Positions 22,828 to 35,065 of a stretch of DNA of 64,000 bases are shown here, one piece after another; the first letter of the stretch is position 1; each line of letters starts with the position of its first letter. The translations under genes and the position numbers were made by a program. The notes under the pieces were generated by a model. It had not been told where the DNA came from. It saw only the letters and a list, made by a program, of their open reading frames with translations, and ran no database searches. The DNA lies in assembly GCF_030272615.1 (NCBI RefSeq), contig NC_081407.1, forward strand, positions 145,020,897 through 145,084,896, given 5' to 3'. This DNA is from Cryptomeria japonica. Taxonomy: Eukaryota; Streptophyta; Pinopsida; Cupressales; Cupressaceae.

Positions 22828-23009
22828 GTAAGTTTGACATTCTAGCAGTATATTGATATAAGAATGTTGTCTACAAATGTTCGCTCTCTTTATAAATCCA
22901 AAAGATATAAAATCTTGTTCTATATAATTATAAATCATTAGATGAAAGAATTATGGACCTGCATCTTTGTTTGAATTTCCATGCTAATCTGTTTTTGCCG
23001 CTATTGCAG
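22828..23009 (+). other. CBL intron, 182 bp
   Basis: It starts GTAAGT and ends CTATTGCAG, is AT-rich, and joins two CBL exons in the correct phase (T plus TT makes Phe). Confidence 0.75.
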
Positions 23010-23062
23010 TTGCATTTAAACTGTATGACTTGAGACATACTGGATATATTGAACGCGAGGAG
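23010..23062 (+). CDS. CBL: Calcineurin B-like (CBL) calcium sensor, next exon
   Basis: A 53-nt exon between TTGCAG and GTGAGC encodes, with the last base of the previous exon, FAFKLYDLRHTGYIEREE. It corresponds to the start of the third EF-hand of plant CBLs (compare the family pattern F-LYDL-TG-IER-E). The exon sizes of 109 and 53 nt agree with my recollection of the conserved CBL gene structure. The frame is open and the donor canonical. The following CBL exon is not seen before the gypsy LTR at 24128, so if the gene is intact the next intron contains all the transposons to the right. Confidence 0.8.
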
Positions 23063-24127
23063 GTGAGCTTCACCATATGTTATATGCTGGTTCATATACT
23101 TCATTTAACTAGCCTATATAATCTTTCTCTCTCCTTTCTCTCCCTTCATGTATGTATCTGCATGTGCAAACATGCTTTGGGAGTCTGAGCACACAAGGAA
23201 GGAGGAAGGTTTGCAGTTGAAACAATCTTGTATCTGTGTTTTTTCTTTAGGCAAATTCATAAATTGTCATCTTGTTATTTTTTAAATTTGAATTCAGTAT
23301 CAGATCACACAGAAATGATCCCATGTATTAGGTTACCTTAAGAGGATTGTTTTGCAATGTGGGCATTAAAAGTTGAAAATAACTGTGTATTTTCATCCAA
23401 TTCCTCTTTTTCATCCAGGACTCACTTTTTACATCAAAAGCAAGTAAATTTTAAAGCACTTAATGACAGACATTGATTAACTTATTCTTTCCAAGTTGGT
23501 GACTGTATTTGGATTTACTTTAATAAACAAAGTTTTCACCGAAAATGTTGCAAGTTCAAGCCCATAAGATTTGTACTGTACATGATTCCCCAAGCTGTTG
23601 GACGTAATACCTTGTGCCTTAATTTTTTATCTCAGCTTGGCATCCATAATGTTGTCAATGTAAGCAAGCTCAATTTGCACAAGTCATCTCTTGAAGGAGG
23701 TTTCTATCACTCAACCTGAAGCTAGTGTTCTGAATTTTCAGCATGTATTGGTGAAATGTATTTTCCTTTATGTTTAGAAGCATACCAATTACAATGAGTG
23801 ACACAGAATCTCTTTATTGACACAAGGGAAGCAGTTCTGAGTCAGCTTTTCCAAATAAGTTCCCAAATCTCAGAAAGAAGTCCGGGATTATTCCCACTAA
23901 GCAGGGAGAAAATGATAAGGACATTTATTATAGTTAGTATGTTGGTTGTGGTTTAAATTACTCAAATAGATATGCAAGTGGGGTTATTGCTGTGCACAGA
24001 ATTTCTTGTCAGATTTCTGATGGGAGGAAGTTAAACATAAGTCAGCTGTCAAACATTTTGAGTCATATGTTCAATCCTGCATTTTATAGTAACATTCTCG
24101 AGGCAACGTCATATAATTCTGTGGCTG
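23063..24127 (+). other. Intron-like sequence after the CBL exons
   Basis: It starts with a donor site and holds no further CBL-like codons or recognised element. It ends at 24128, where a gypsy LTR begins TGTAAGATCCCC. It is unique-looking, AT-rich, with no open frame of note. Confidence 0.45.
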
Positions 24128-24899
24128 TGTAAGATCCCCTACCAGAATGTTTTAACCAAGATGGCAATTTTCACCAATTTTACTTGGCAAGCTGAAAGAT
24201 CCCCAGCTGGAATTGCACTGAATTTTTTCTGATTTTTCAAGCTGTTGATTGAAGGTTTAAGATAGTTTCTCTGAGGATTTAGGCTTGCGTTTTGATGTCA
24301 ATGTTTCCATAGAGTTTAATTGTGAAAGAATGCCAAGAAACAATACTTTGAACCAAAGTTGAACTACTCGCCACTCGGCAAAACACGCCAAGCCCCTGGG
24401 AAAAAAAACTCGGCAACTTAAAAACACGCTTAAATTTAATAAAAAATGCTTTTTTTTTTTTGCAAAATTTAATGAGAAGATGCATCCAATTAGTCAATAA
24501 ATGACAACACAAAAGAAAAAAGTTGATTCTAGATATTTTAAAATGTAAAGTTTCTACAAAATCACATCCTGATGAGGAATGCTGATGGTTGGAAGCCTGA
24601 AAGCAATATAGTAAATAGTTTTTGTAAAACCAAAGTTAAATACATCATTACAAATTACAATTACAACTTCCTCTTCCCAGCTCTAGCAAAAAATTTGGGA
24701 AAGGTAGATCTAGAGGGTCCAGTCCTAGAAGTTTGTAGTGGGCATGTGAGTGTTTGTGCCTCCTCGCTCGGTATGGCTGGCTCATCCTCCATCATGGCTG
24801 AAGCTATGTCTCCACCTTCTTGTGGCACTGGCAATGACTCCTCATCCTCATTCTCTTCCTCCTCAATGTTATCAACCGACGACGTGAGGCTGCCCCCCT

Positions 24900-26530
24900 T
24901 CCTCCGGGGTGGATCGAGAATAACTGGATCCGCTCGGCTTCGGATAAAGGGAAGGGTGGATACCATTCCCCATATCTGCTGCGACACCTGACCATCTACC
25001 TGTCCGACCAACCCAACCTTTAGTTTTGTTCCTTTCCGGCAACCACCCTACCCCTACCCCCTATGTTTGAAAGGGGAAAGGGTAAGGGCCCTACTACCAA
25101 AGGTGCTATCCCTCCCTCTCTTTGAACCTTATAGTCAAAGATTTCTTCACCCGCCCTTATCGAATACCAGCGCTCGCTAGATCAATCACTAGAACCAATC
25201 TTTCCAATACTTAATCCCCCACTCTTCTTTATTGAGCAGTTCCGCAAATCGATTTGCATCCAGATACTCCTTGCGTCAAAAAGCTGCAAGAAAAAAGGCT
25301 TCACAATGCTGCCTAGAGGCATGGATTCGTTCGGCCGGAGACCTTCCGTCGATATGCCAAAGTACATATCTCCAGATCATTCAGAGGATCCCATTGAGGT
25401 ATATAAGTTGCCTGGTCAACCTTACCATCATATGGTGAATCCAGGAATAGATCCCTTTCCAGGATTGTCATTCCACATATCCGGGAAAAGGACTCTCCCC
25501 TCGTAATAGGCTTGTTACTCGACGCTTGATAGTCTTTAGAGTAACAGACCCTCTTAGAGGCTAAATACCCATATAAATGGAACCTCCACGGATATGGGCT
25601 ACCTGACTAAGTGCTACAACAATATTACAAGAAAATCGTTTTTCCACCTGCCGTAGAATTGATAATTGCCAAGTGCCATCAATGAACACTGGATCATCAT
25701 GGTGCATTTCAATGATAACTCAATGCGCCGTGTTACAACTTTTCTGGTTGATTTTTGGGGGAATAAACCACGATCTTTTATATCTCTTCCGTCGATTCAA
25801 GGGGGATCTACGGCGATGGGATCCCGAATTGTTGACACCTTAGGAAGATCCATCTGGGTTCCATAACTCTCTTTTTTCAATAGGTAACTCGATGATTAAT
25901 GACCTTTAGCGAAGTTAAAAGATCGATGATTAATGACCTTTAGCGAAGTTAAAAGATCGATGATTAATGACCTTTAGCGAAGTTAAAAGATGCTTGCTCC
26001 CAAACCTTGGGGCAGGGGACCCTATAAGAAGATTTCTGACCTGCTGCCATGCCAGCCGGGGTATTTCTAAGTGCCTCTAACTGCCCTGCCTCCGCATTGC
26101 CGCCTTCCTTATTCCTTCCTTTCCTATATCCTGGCCCCACCCGGACCAGTGAGTGTACTTCTAAAGCAAGAACCAGGAGCGATCAAACCATCCAGAGCCA
26201 GAGTAAGTAAGGGATTCAACCCAACCGTTTGAAATCAATTATTTTATCAATTCTTAAATTGCATAATTATGTATAAGAACGCTTTTTAATAAATGAGAGC
26301 GAAAATAGAAGTCGAATTATGTCAAATATCGAGAAGATATAGCCTTCCTTTTCCCTCGCTTGTAAAGAAAGAAGGGCAGGATCTTACCGCCCACACCAAC
26401 CGGCACAGCATAGCCAATAGGGCCCAGCCGAGGGGGGGTAAGTCTATCCCACGTATATTTGAGCTCACTTAATTAAGTTGTTAGGCCAATAGTTCAGAAA
26501 ACCTATTCCCTCAAATTTGATACAAAGGCA
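24900..26530. other. Organelle-like (probably mitochondrial) DNA inserted in the hAT transposase
   Basis: This 1.6-kb block separates the acidic C-terminal tail of the hAT transposase from its dimerisation region. It is more GC-rich and of different character from its surroundings (GGGGCAGGGGACCC, CCTGGCCCCACCCGG), resembling plant mitochondrial intergenic DNA. It has no recognised gene; short open frames at 25306-25506 and 25666-25866 match nothing I know. Both ends are approximate. A plastid or unrelated origin is not excluded. Confidence 0.45.
25890..25991. repeat. 34-bp tandem repeat, three copies
   Basis: CGATGATTAATGACCTTTAG plus 14 more bases is repeated three times without a mismatch (starts 25890, 25924, 25958). 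It lies inside the organelle-like block and could be a useful fingerprint for its source. Confidence 0.92.
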
Positions 26531-29500
26531 CTTTATTTATCCTCAATTGGATGCGCCTTCACATGATACGAGCTCACGGCCAAGGAACTTGAGTTGCTCG
26601 ACCAAAGAGACAACATGAAACCAAATCCACCCCCCTCCTCCTCCATAGCTTGCCTCTCCAAATCAGTGATCTCACCCTCGGAAAACAATGGAGGTTGCTC
26701 CTGTGATGTCCAATCACTGTAAGGATCTATATCATCCAAGTCAATTGGACCACCTTCTACTTACTCTACCTTCCTTACGTGCAATCGAAGGTTTATATTG
26801 CACGAAGACAAGGTCATTGAGGCGTTTCTGCACTAACTTGCTCCTCTTCTTCGTGTGGATTTCTTCAAACAAGCTCCAATTGTGCTCACAATTGGATGAA
26901 CTGCAAGGCTGACATAAGACTCCAAGGGCAAACTTTTTGAGATGGGGGGTGTTTCCACCCCAATTTTGCCACCAAGCATCTACAAAATAAAAAAAATTGA
27001 AAAGTTAGAAAGCAAAGAGAAAAGCGATTATCAATTGCTTTAGATCCCAAAATCCAAATGGCAAATGTTATACTTGGGGTTTGAGTGGTTCTTCCTCTCC
27101 TAGCCTGCTCTGAAGAGAATAGCCTACCCCTTCCTTCCTCATAATTTTGGAGCTCACTCACAATGAGGTCTCTCTCCTGAACATCGGGTACCATCCTCTC
27201 AATGCATGTATTGAGGCCCTCCATGACCTCTCCATTCGGATCTGAGTAAGAACCCTCGAACCAAAAACAAGGGTTGAGGAAGTACCCTATTGCATGAATG
27301 GGTTGGTGGAGCTGATTGTACCACCTCCTATCAACAATTTCTCACATTGGATCAAATTTGAGTCTATCCCCCTTGTAGTAGTTTTTGATAGACTCCTTGG
27401 CCCTATCCATGGCCTCATAAAGATATCCCATTGGGGTTTTATCCCCATCCACCAAGCGGAGAGCTTGAACCAAGGGCTCTGACACCTACAATTGAAAAAT
27501 ACAAATTACAAAAAGATTAATTAATGAAGTTACAAATTAGTAATGAGAAACTGGAATCAAGAATAAGTAAAAATTAAAGTTTTGAAGTTACCTTCACAAT
27601 CTCTGCAGCCCTTTATGCAAATTGGTTGTCGAACACTATGAATGCCACAACCTCTCCTTCAGACCTCTTTGAATAAGGTGAGTTAAGCCATTCTCCACTC
27701 ACAAACATTTTGTTTCAAAGAAGTCAATGTAGCAAGAACACTTTGCAACGTCAAGAAAATCGTTGCAAACCTTTTGACACCAGCTCTCACCAAATCTCTC
27801 CCTTGGGTGTGTTGTCTCATCAAATTTAGAACCCAAGGGTGATTGTAAATATATATGGTGATCCTCCTTGCATTTTCCACAACTGGAGTCACCCACTCAA
27901 GTTTGCCTATGTCCTCCAAAAGAAGGTCAAGGACATGTGTCGCACAAGGTGTCCAAAAAAGAGTGGGGTGCCTCTCTTGGAGGGTTCTTCCTGCAAAAGA
28001 AGTTATTCTTAAGAAAGATGCAACCAAGTAAAACAAAGCCACAAGTACAACAAATGAAAATATTGGTAATGCCTAATGGTGATAATTCAAAAGGATTCTA
28101 CCTGCTAATACATATGTTGCTGCATTATCTGTGATGATTTGCACCACATTCTCTACCCCCACCTCCATCACAACCTGCTCCAACATTCCAGCCAATGTTT
28201 CTGCATTTTTCACCTTGCTGGAGGTATCAACCGACTTCAAGAACACTACATTGTCCTTGCAAACAACCAAAAAATTTATAATGGTGTGGTTCTTGCCATC
28301 TATCCACCCATCAGAAAGAATGGTGCAGCCATATTTTGCCCATTCATTGTTTTGTTCCTCTACCACTTCCTTTGCCCTACCAATAGCATTTGTGAGCAAC
28401 CTGCAAGAACAAAGTGAAATTAGTTCTTAGTACACAATTTTGATTTAATAAACAAGAAATCTACAAAACAATTAAAAATGAAATCAAGTGGACTATTTAG
28501 TAATTTACTAACCTCTCACTCAACTCCTTCCAAGTAGGGGCCTTGTACCCCTTTTCGACAACTGTCATTGTGGTCACCAAATTCAGCCGATAAGGATTTT
28601 CTGCCACATTGAATGGAATGTTGTTGAAGTACCAAAAATCAACACATGCAATGTGGCATTTCTCATGTGCCTCCCTATTCCATCTAGTGGCCTCTAATGA
28701 TGGTTGTGGTCTAGGTGTGTTCCTGGGCACAAAATAGTCACCTATGGAGCCTGATCGTGATGCAACAATGGCATTGGCACTGCTAAAGCCAGGTACTCTA
28801 CTAGAGGAACCAAATGCAATGGGCGAGGTGGTGGTGGGTTTGCGGATACGTGGGCCACGCCGAGAGCCCACTATGCTCTGAAGTGCTTCTTGTTCCTCGT
28901 CAATATCAATAGCACCTTGAGATTCAGCTATGGCTGATCTCATGGCTAGCTTTACCCTCTCCCTCTACAATTTCTTCTCTTCCCCAGCTGCAGCATTCAT
29001 TTCTCTTTTTATTTCAGGAGTGGTCCCTATGCATTCTCTAGCATCATGTTTGTCTATGCCAGCAAGGTGGTATTTGAGGCAGTTGATGCCTCCATGAAGT
29101 ACTCTTTCACACTTTATGTAAATAACTTCCCTAGGTTTGGGTCCCTCATATGCATACCTTCAAGCCCTATCTCTAGCACCTCTAGGACAGGTGCCTATAT
29201 AACCGGATGGACATGGTTCTAGTGGCCAATCTTGACTTGCCATATTTAATGCTTAGTTAACCTACACATACAAAGTGAAAAACAAAGGTTAACATTTTAG
29301 TTAAACAATTTAGCAAACTATCTAAATTAGTTGAAAAACATTTAGACATCATTTAAAGTTTAAAAAGAAAAAAACTATTAGGGTTTGATTTTGTTTTGAA
29401 AACTAGATATTCTTCAAAAAAATAGTGAAAAAATCTACAAAACTTGTCAAAACTAATTTTAAACCTTGTCCAAATAAGTTAAAAAGATTTTAGACTACTT

Positions 29501-31129
29501 AGGAATGATTTCTAACTCGTAAATTCAACAAAAAATAAACAAAATGTTTTAAAAACGCATAGGAAAAAAATTTTAAAAAAAACCTGGGAATCTAATTTTT
29601 CTTGAAAATCCCCTTCAAATCCACTTGGAATCACTCAAAAATCACCTTGCAAGTCACTCCAAGTCAACCTTCACCCTTCTCAGCCCAAAACCCAATCAAA
29701 AAACACAAAATGAATAACCTTTCTGCCGTTTTGCATTTTTAGGCATAGGCGGGCGAGTTTTTGAGTTTTGGCCAAAAACTCGTCGAGTTTGGCCAAAACT
29801 CAGCGAGTAAAAGTCGTTATTACTCACCAGAGAGTTTTTGTAACTCGCCAAGTTTTCAGCGAGTAGTTCACCTATGCTTTGAACCATAAAATGTAGAAAT
29901 ATAATAACTAATAAATAATTCTCAGAATTTTAATTTAGGATATAATAACTAATAAATAATTCTTTGAATTTTAATTTAGGAACAACAACGAAATAATTAT
30001 CAGATTCAAGAATTGCAATGCACCAAAGCAACAAAATGCCTACCAAGCTTCCAATGCCTATCTTGGAGGAGCTTTATCGATGAAGTTTGGAAAACAAGTA
30101 CAGTCTATGAGCTTCCAGCTGTTGTAGGAGGCCCCAATGAGTTTTATTTGATCCAACAATAATTACTAAAAACAATTCCTAGAGATCCACTAAGCTCCAC
30201 GCCTGACTCCGAGGCTGGATTATTCCAACTACCAACAAATCAACAATCTGGATGAGAAATATGCTTTTGTCACCTACTGAAATTATTTTTGTTGTTGCTG
30301 TGAAGTGCTGCTGATAAGAATGGCATGAAATTTAAACCCTCAATTGACTGAATTGAACCAATATAGCACCTTGGGGATCTACAAGTGGTACGGCTGCCTA
30401 CAGAGGTTGTATGGCTGGTTTAGGAGCTACAAATGCTGCCTTATGAAGTTCATAAAACCTTTCAAATCTGCAATCAGATCTGCAATTCACTGAATTCAGA
30501 GTTCTTTGAAGCACCAATAGGAATTCTGATTGAATCCCTCTCTCTTGTGGATTGGGGTTTTGTCCAATTCACTTGCCTTCAAGTAGTTTTCATTCCCAGA
30601 AGACTCAAAGCTTCTGAAAATCTCCTCTAGAGCTCAATTCTTCAATCTGTGATGTAAAAATGAATTCAATGATGCAAAAAGAAGACTCACACATTGCTTT
30701 ATTGTTTCCCAACCCTAATTGAACTTTTAGAGTTGTCTTCTACATTTTAATGAAATTTATTAAATAAAATGCTTTTCTAAGAAATTCGCCCAACTTGAGG
30801 GTCTAATCCATCATTGAGGGTGGCCACCTTTTAAAATCAACTTATGCCTAGAGGGGCATGCCATGGGGTTACTTTAATGTTTTATTATTACTTTATAACT
30901 TAAACCCCATAAAGACACTTTAATTAACTTTTTTCTATTTTTAGAAAAAGTGACTTTATATCAAAATAACTTTTTTTTTCAAATAATAATACTTCCTAGC
31001 GCCCAAGTGTCAAGTATAGGCCCCCTTTGTTAGCACTGTCATCTCCTATTCAATAAATTCACTTGCGGAGATGGATAACAGGCGAATCTCTATATCTGAG
31101 TGATCAATTAGGAATGAGGAGACATTACA

Positions 31130-31145
31130 GTCCTCCCTTCTTGGT
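31130..31145 (-). other. Polypurine tract of the minus-strand gypsy element
   Basis: The minus strand reads ACCAAGAAGGGAGGAC directly before the 3' LTR start TGTAATGTCTCC. Position and purine content fit a plus-strand priming site. Confidence 0.7.
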
Positions 31146-33036
31146 ATTGCTTTCCCTCAAGCAACTGCAAAGTTGGATGTTGAAGTATCATCTCTTCTTC
31201 CCACATGGCATCCTCTATAGCCAAGTCCTTCCAATGTACTAGATATTCCCTGATCACTCTGCTCCTTAACCTCGTCTACCTTATGTCAAGAATCTTTGTA
31301 GGAATTAAAATCAATCAGCCCTCCTCATATAATGGAGGCAAGTTAGGTGATGAAATCACATGCTGTCCCAAAGCCTTCTTCAATCAAGACATGTAAAAGA
31401 CATTATATATCTTATTCTCATAAGGTAACTCAAACTCGTATGCTACTTCTCCAATCTTCCTCAAAACTCTATATGGACCATAAAACCGAGGCTTAAGTTT
31501 CTCTGCCCCACTCCTCTTGAGTGTACTTTGCTTGCAGGGATGTAGATGCAAGAATACCTTGTCACCAACCTCAAAAGTCCTCTCAACCCAATGCTGATCT
31601 GCATACACTTTCTACTAGTTCTGTGCATGCTATATGTTATCCTTAAGTGCCTTAAGGATATCCTGACTGTTCAGAAACCAATCCCGAGCTCTAGGTACTC
31701 TGCTATCACGCAACACCAAATCAACAAATGATGAGGCATCATAACCAAATAAGGCTCAGAAGGGAGTCATACCAATAGACATGTGGTGTGTAGTGTTATA
31801 GCAATACTTGCCCAGATACAACCAACGCACCCATGCTCTCTACTGGCCCAAAACATAGTTACACAGATATCCCTCTACCCACTTGTTGACTATCTCTATC
31901 TGTCCATCAGTCTAAGGATGGTAACTGGTGTTAGGGGTCGAATCTATACCTGCAAGTCTAAATAGCTCCTGCCAAAATATACTCATGAATCTACTATCCC
32001 TGTCACTAACAATGGTCCTGGGAAGTCCATGGAGTCTGAACACCTCGCAAAAGAATAATCAACCACTTGAGATGTTGTGAAGTCATCTGCAATAGGGAAG
32101 AAGTGTGCAAACTTCGTCAACCTATCCACAACCACATAAATGCAATCCTTCCCTTGGACTCTCGGAAGACCAGCTAGGAAAGTATGCTCTGGCTTGTTTT
32201 GCTAACAAGTCACACACTCACGAACATAGTGCAAGACATCATCCATGAGATCCTTCCATGAGAATCTCTCTCGTACCTACCTGTATGTCTTGAAGTACCC
32301 AGGATGTCCTGCTAGTGGTGTGTCATGGATGGCGCATAGAATCTTTTCCTTCAATTTAGATCCAGGAACTAAATAAATTTTGTTCTTATAGTATATCACA
32401 TCATCAACCACAGTGTACCCGTCATCTTGAATCTGTCCATCCATAATCTTGCATGCAAATTGTTTTTTGGAAAACTCAACTAAAAGTTGAGACTTCCAAT
32501 CAGCTGAAATCTCACTAAAGGAGCATAGGGCAGCAACTGAAGGCCTCCTAGAAAGTGCATTGGCAACAATGTTTTTCTTCCCTTTGACATACTCAATGTC
32601 AAAATCATATGCTTGTATTTTGTTGACCAATTTTTGTTGGCACTCACTAAGTTCTTTTTGCTCCAAGAAATACTTCAAGTTGTTGTGGTCAGTCCTCACC
32701 ACAAATTTGCCACCTACTAAATACTGTCTGAACTTCGCCAAAGCATGCATAATGGCGAGCATCTCCTTATCATAGGTGGAGTACAGTCTCTCATTATCCC
32801 TCAATTTCCTACTCTCATAGGCAATGGGATGGCGGTTCTACATAAGGACCGCTCCTATGCCCTCTCCTGATGCATCACACTCCAATATGAAGGGCTGAGA
32901 GAAGTCTGGGAGAGCTAAGACTAGACATGTGCTCATGTCCTGCTTGAGCCTATCAAATACAATCTGCGTCTCATCTGTCCATCTAAAAGCACCCTTCTGT
33001 GTGAGATCCATCAATGGAGCTGCAAGCTATGAATAA
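31146..33036 (-). pseudogene. Gypsy Pol: RNase H and integrase, decayed
   Basis: On the minus strand, RNase H runs from 33036 (APLMDLTQKGAFRW; then CDASGEGIGAVLM) to about 32520, with RTDHNNLKYFLE at 32700 and VANALSRRP where VADALSRRP is usual (Asp to Asn). The integrase zinc region starts near 32330 (HDTPLAGHPG) and the core is in 32200-31900. The C-terminal part, 31608-31384 (DKVFLHLHP, then KLKPRFYGPYRVL), is intact, without a recognisable chromodomain. Stops occur near 32841, 32280 and 32205, and others in the core. The element is interrupted at 33037-37086 by an LTR insertion. Confidence 0.82.
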
Positions 33037-34041
33037 CCCCTTGTTGGCATGTTGGCATAACTGATGAAGATGATGATGTACCGGTAAAGGATGATATTGT
33101 GATGTATATTGATGGATTGTTGGTGATGATATAATTGTGATATGATTAGTTATTTGTGTTGTCATTGATGGCAACCATGTTTGTGTATGTTTGGTATGTC
33201 ATCTAACTTATCTAAGTCTATCAGTTTACTCTAACCCGCAATGGATTGAGTTGGACAGCAAAATTGGTAAGTAGCAGTCAAGCAGTTAACTGGTAAGCAG
33301 GAACAGAGAAGGAGATGGTTGTGGTAGAGATCCGTGTTGAGTTAGGTGTTGCGGTTTGGAATGTATGCTTATGGCATTATAATGAGTCTGCTATCACAAA
33401 AGCTCGCACCCTTGCTAAGCTATCAACTCAACAACCTTGTGAAACATGGAAACAACCCCGAAGTGTGGGACCTTGCGCAAGGGGGTTGAATCTCTGGAGA
33501 AGGTTGACTTCCTTCTCAATCTAGGTGCAGGTGTTGAACCAACTCTACACGTCAAAACTTACTCCTAAGGCTATTGTAACAACTTGCAGAGGTAAAGGGA
33601 AGAGAGAAATGCTTGAAATAAAAGGAGGTGATGCACCAAGAAGAGATTGTTTCTCTCCTTACCCGAAATGACAAAGAATCAACTGAAACACCCAGGAGAT
33701 GCACAAACTTCAGTTGTATGAGTGACCCCAATGCATGTATGGAGGTTAGAATTCTCTGAATGTCAAGAGGGGAGAAGGTTTCCCGCAAGTCACACTTAGA
33801 AATAAGTTAACACAACATATATGAGAGAAGAGCCACAAAACATACACCTATGATGAAGTTAAGGAAACATACACAACATACATAAGTTTGAAGGAAGGCA
33901 AGAATGGTGACTTTCAATTCATTATAAGGCCAATGGCCAAACTTACAGTTGCATAAATGTAAGATAAATACAAGAGAAGTGAAAGAGCATAGAATAGCTC
34001 AAACCAGCAGGGAGAGAACCCTTTACAATGAGGCTTAACAG

Positions 34042-34052
34042 CCTTTATATAG
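34042..34052 (-). promoter_or_regulatory. TATA box of the nested LTR
   Basis: The minus strand reads CTATATAAAGG followed by a pyrimidine-rich leader (TTCTCTCCCTG), a typical plant LTR core promoter. Confidence 0.6.
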
Positions 34053-34420
34053 AAAATTGGCTACAAAAGTGATCATGACCCTTGTATGTGCAAGGAAATG
34101 TCAGTCTGGGAGTGCAGGGAAGTGCATGCACTTGACTTCTGTACATGCAAGCAACCTAGCCATACCCTGAAAATGCAATCCTATGAAGGGTGGATTGACT
34201 GACCTTCCAAAGTCAGAGCATGCAGACATGACATAAGTCACCACAACAAGCATGGCCCCGTACCTCTCTTGATGGAAATCCTGCCAAAAACATTAAATGC
34301 ACCCCTATGGCTCCACAAAAGAAGGTGCACAAGTCACAAAAGTCGTCGGAGCATTTAAAGCTTTGAGTGTTGATCACGCCATCTGGAAGTGTTGCCAGCC
34401 AGAAAGAAGTCCGAGGACTT

Positions 34421-35065
34421 CGGAAACTCGGGTTCCCGAAGTGGGGAAGACAAGGAAAGAACCTCGGAACCTCGAGGTTCCAAGAAGGAGAAAGGAGAGC
34501 AGCAAGGAGCTTCGGAACCTCAAGGTTCCAGAGTTTCGGGGAACTGAAAAGAGGGCTAAGGAAGGAACTTCAGAACCTCGGGGTTCCGAAGTTCTAGGAA
34601 GGAAGAAGGAAGCAAAGGAAGAGAACTTCTTAACCTCGAGGTTCCGGAGTTCCAAAGAAAGAAAGGAAGAAAGGCTAGGAGGAAACTTCAGAACCTCGAG
34701 GTTCCAGAGTTCCAGAGAAGGCAAAGGAAAGGAACTTCAGAACCTCGGGATTCCGGAGTTCCGAGGAACGGAGAAAGAGGCAAGGAAAAGGTGGGACTTA
34801 GCAAAGGAACTTTCGAACTTCGGGGTTCTGGAGTTCCGGGAAACAGAAGAGGAGGGGAAGAAAGGGAGGAACTTCGGAACCTCGGGATTCCGAGAAAAGA
34901 AAGGAGAGGCAGCAAAGGGAAGGAACTTCAGAATCTCGGGGTTCCAGAGTTCTGGGGAAGGGAAGAAAACGAAGAGGGAACTTCAGAACCTCGGGGTTCC
35001 GGAGTTCCCGAGAAGAAAAACAAGGGAAGGCGAAGAGAAGGAACTTCAAAACCTCGAGGTTCCGA
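34421..35065. repeat. About 12 palindromic GGAACCTCGAGGTTCC boxes, ~58-bp spacing
   Basis: Variants of AACCTCGAGGTTCCGAAGTTC recur near 34421, 34466, 34512, 34571, 34631, 34690, 34739, 34814, 34877, 34930, 34985 and 35049, separated by A/G-rich spacers. The core is a perfect palindrome. A 258-codon open frame (34297-35073, +) and frames on the other strand arise from the repeat and are not believed to be genes. Confidence 0.85.

Larger units (their letters stand above)
24661..29243 (-). pseudogene. hAT transposase, four introns, several lesions
   Basis: Exons on the minus strand: 29243-28513, 28400-28102, 27990-27593, 27485-27074 and 26979 to about 26533, with GT-AG introns between them; the C-terminal tail resumes at about 24900-24661 after a nested insertion. 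The N-terminus has a BED-type zinc finger (CERVLHGGINCLKYHLAGIDKH). Exons 2-3 carry the DUF659/RNase H-like catalytic region (YGCTILSDGWID; CATHVLDLLLEDI). Exon 5 has the C-terminal dimerisation region (NTPHLKKFALGVLCQ, then CEHNWSLFEEIH). The acidic tail ends GKRKL. Lesions: TGA near 29160, TAG near 28968, a one-base frameshift near 27710, TAA near 27618, and TGA near 27345. No functional transposase is likely. Confidence 0.85.
24354..29876 (-). mobile_element. hAT DNA transposon, 5.5 kb, 8-bp TSD
   Basis: Perfect 8-bp duplications CTTTGAAC flank it (24346-24353 and 29877-29884). The ends are imperfect inverted repeats: CAAAGTTGAACTACTCGCC on the left and, reverse-complemented, CATAGGTGAACTACTCGCT on the right. 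Subterminal ACTCG/CGAGT words are repeated near both ends (24365-24430 and 29745-29870). It encodes a transposase on the minus strand and contains a nested organelle-like insertion. It inserted into a gypsy 3' LTR. Confidence 0.93.
24128..31129 (-). repeat. Gypsy 3' LTR split by a hAT transposon
   Basis: The LTR consists of 24128-24345 (starting TGTAAGATCCCC on the plus strand) and 29885-31129 (ending GAGACATTACA), about 1.46 kb once the hAT element and one TSD are removed. Its termini resemble those of the LTR at 57565 (TGTAAT...ATTACA). A purine-rich tract, read on the minus strand, and the gypsy pol C-terminus follow at 31130. A 41-bp unit with ATATAATAACTAATAAATA is duplicated at 29899-29980. 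The matching 5' LTR is not in the window. Confidence 0.72.

Noticed and set aside
25182-25866. Mitochondrial protein genes in the organelle-like block
   Set aside because: The short frames match no mitochondrial or plastid protein I recognise; only base composition and style suggest an organelle source.
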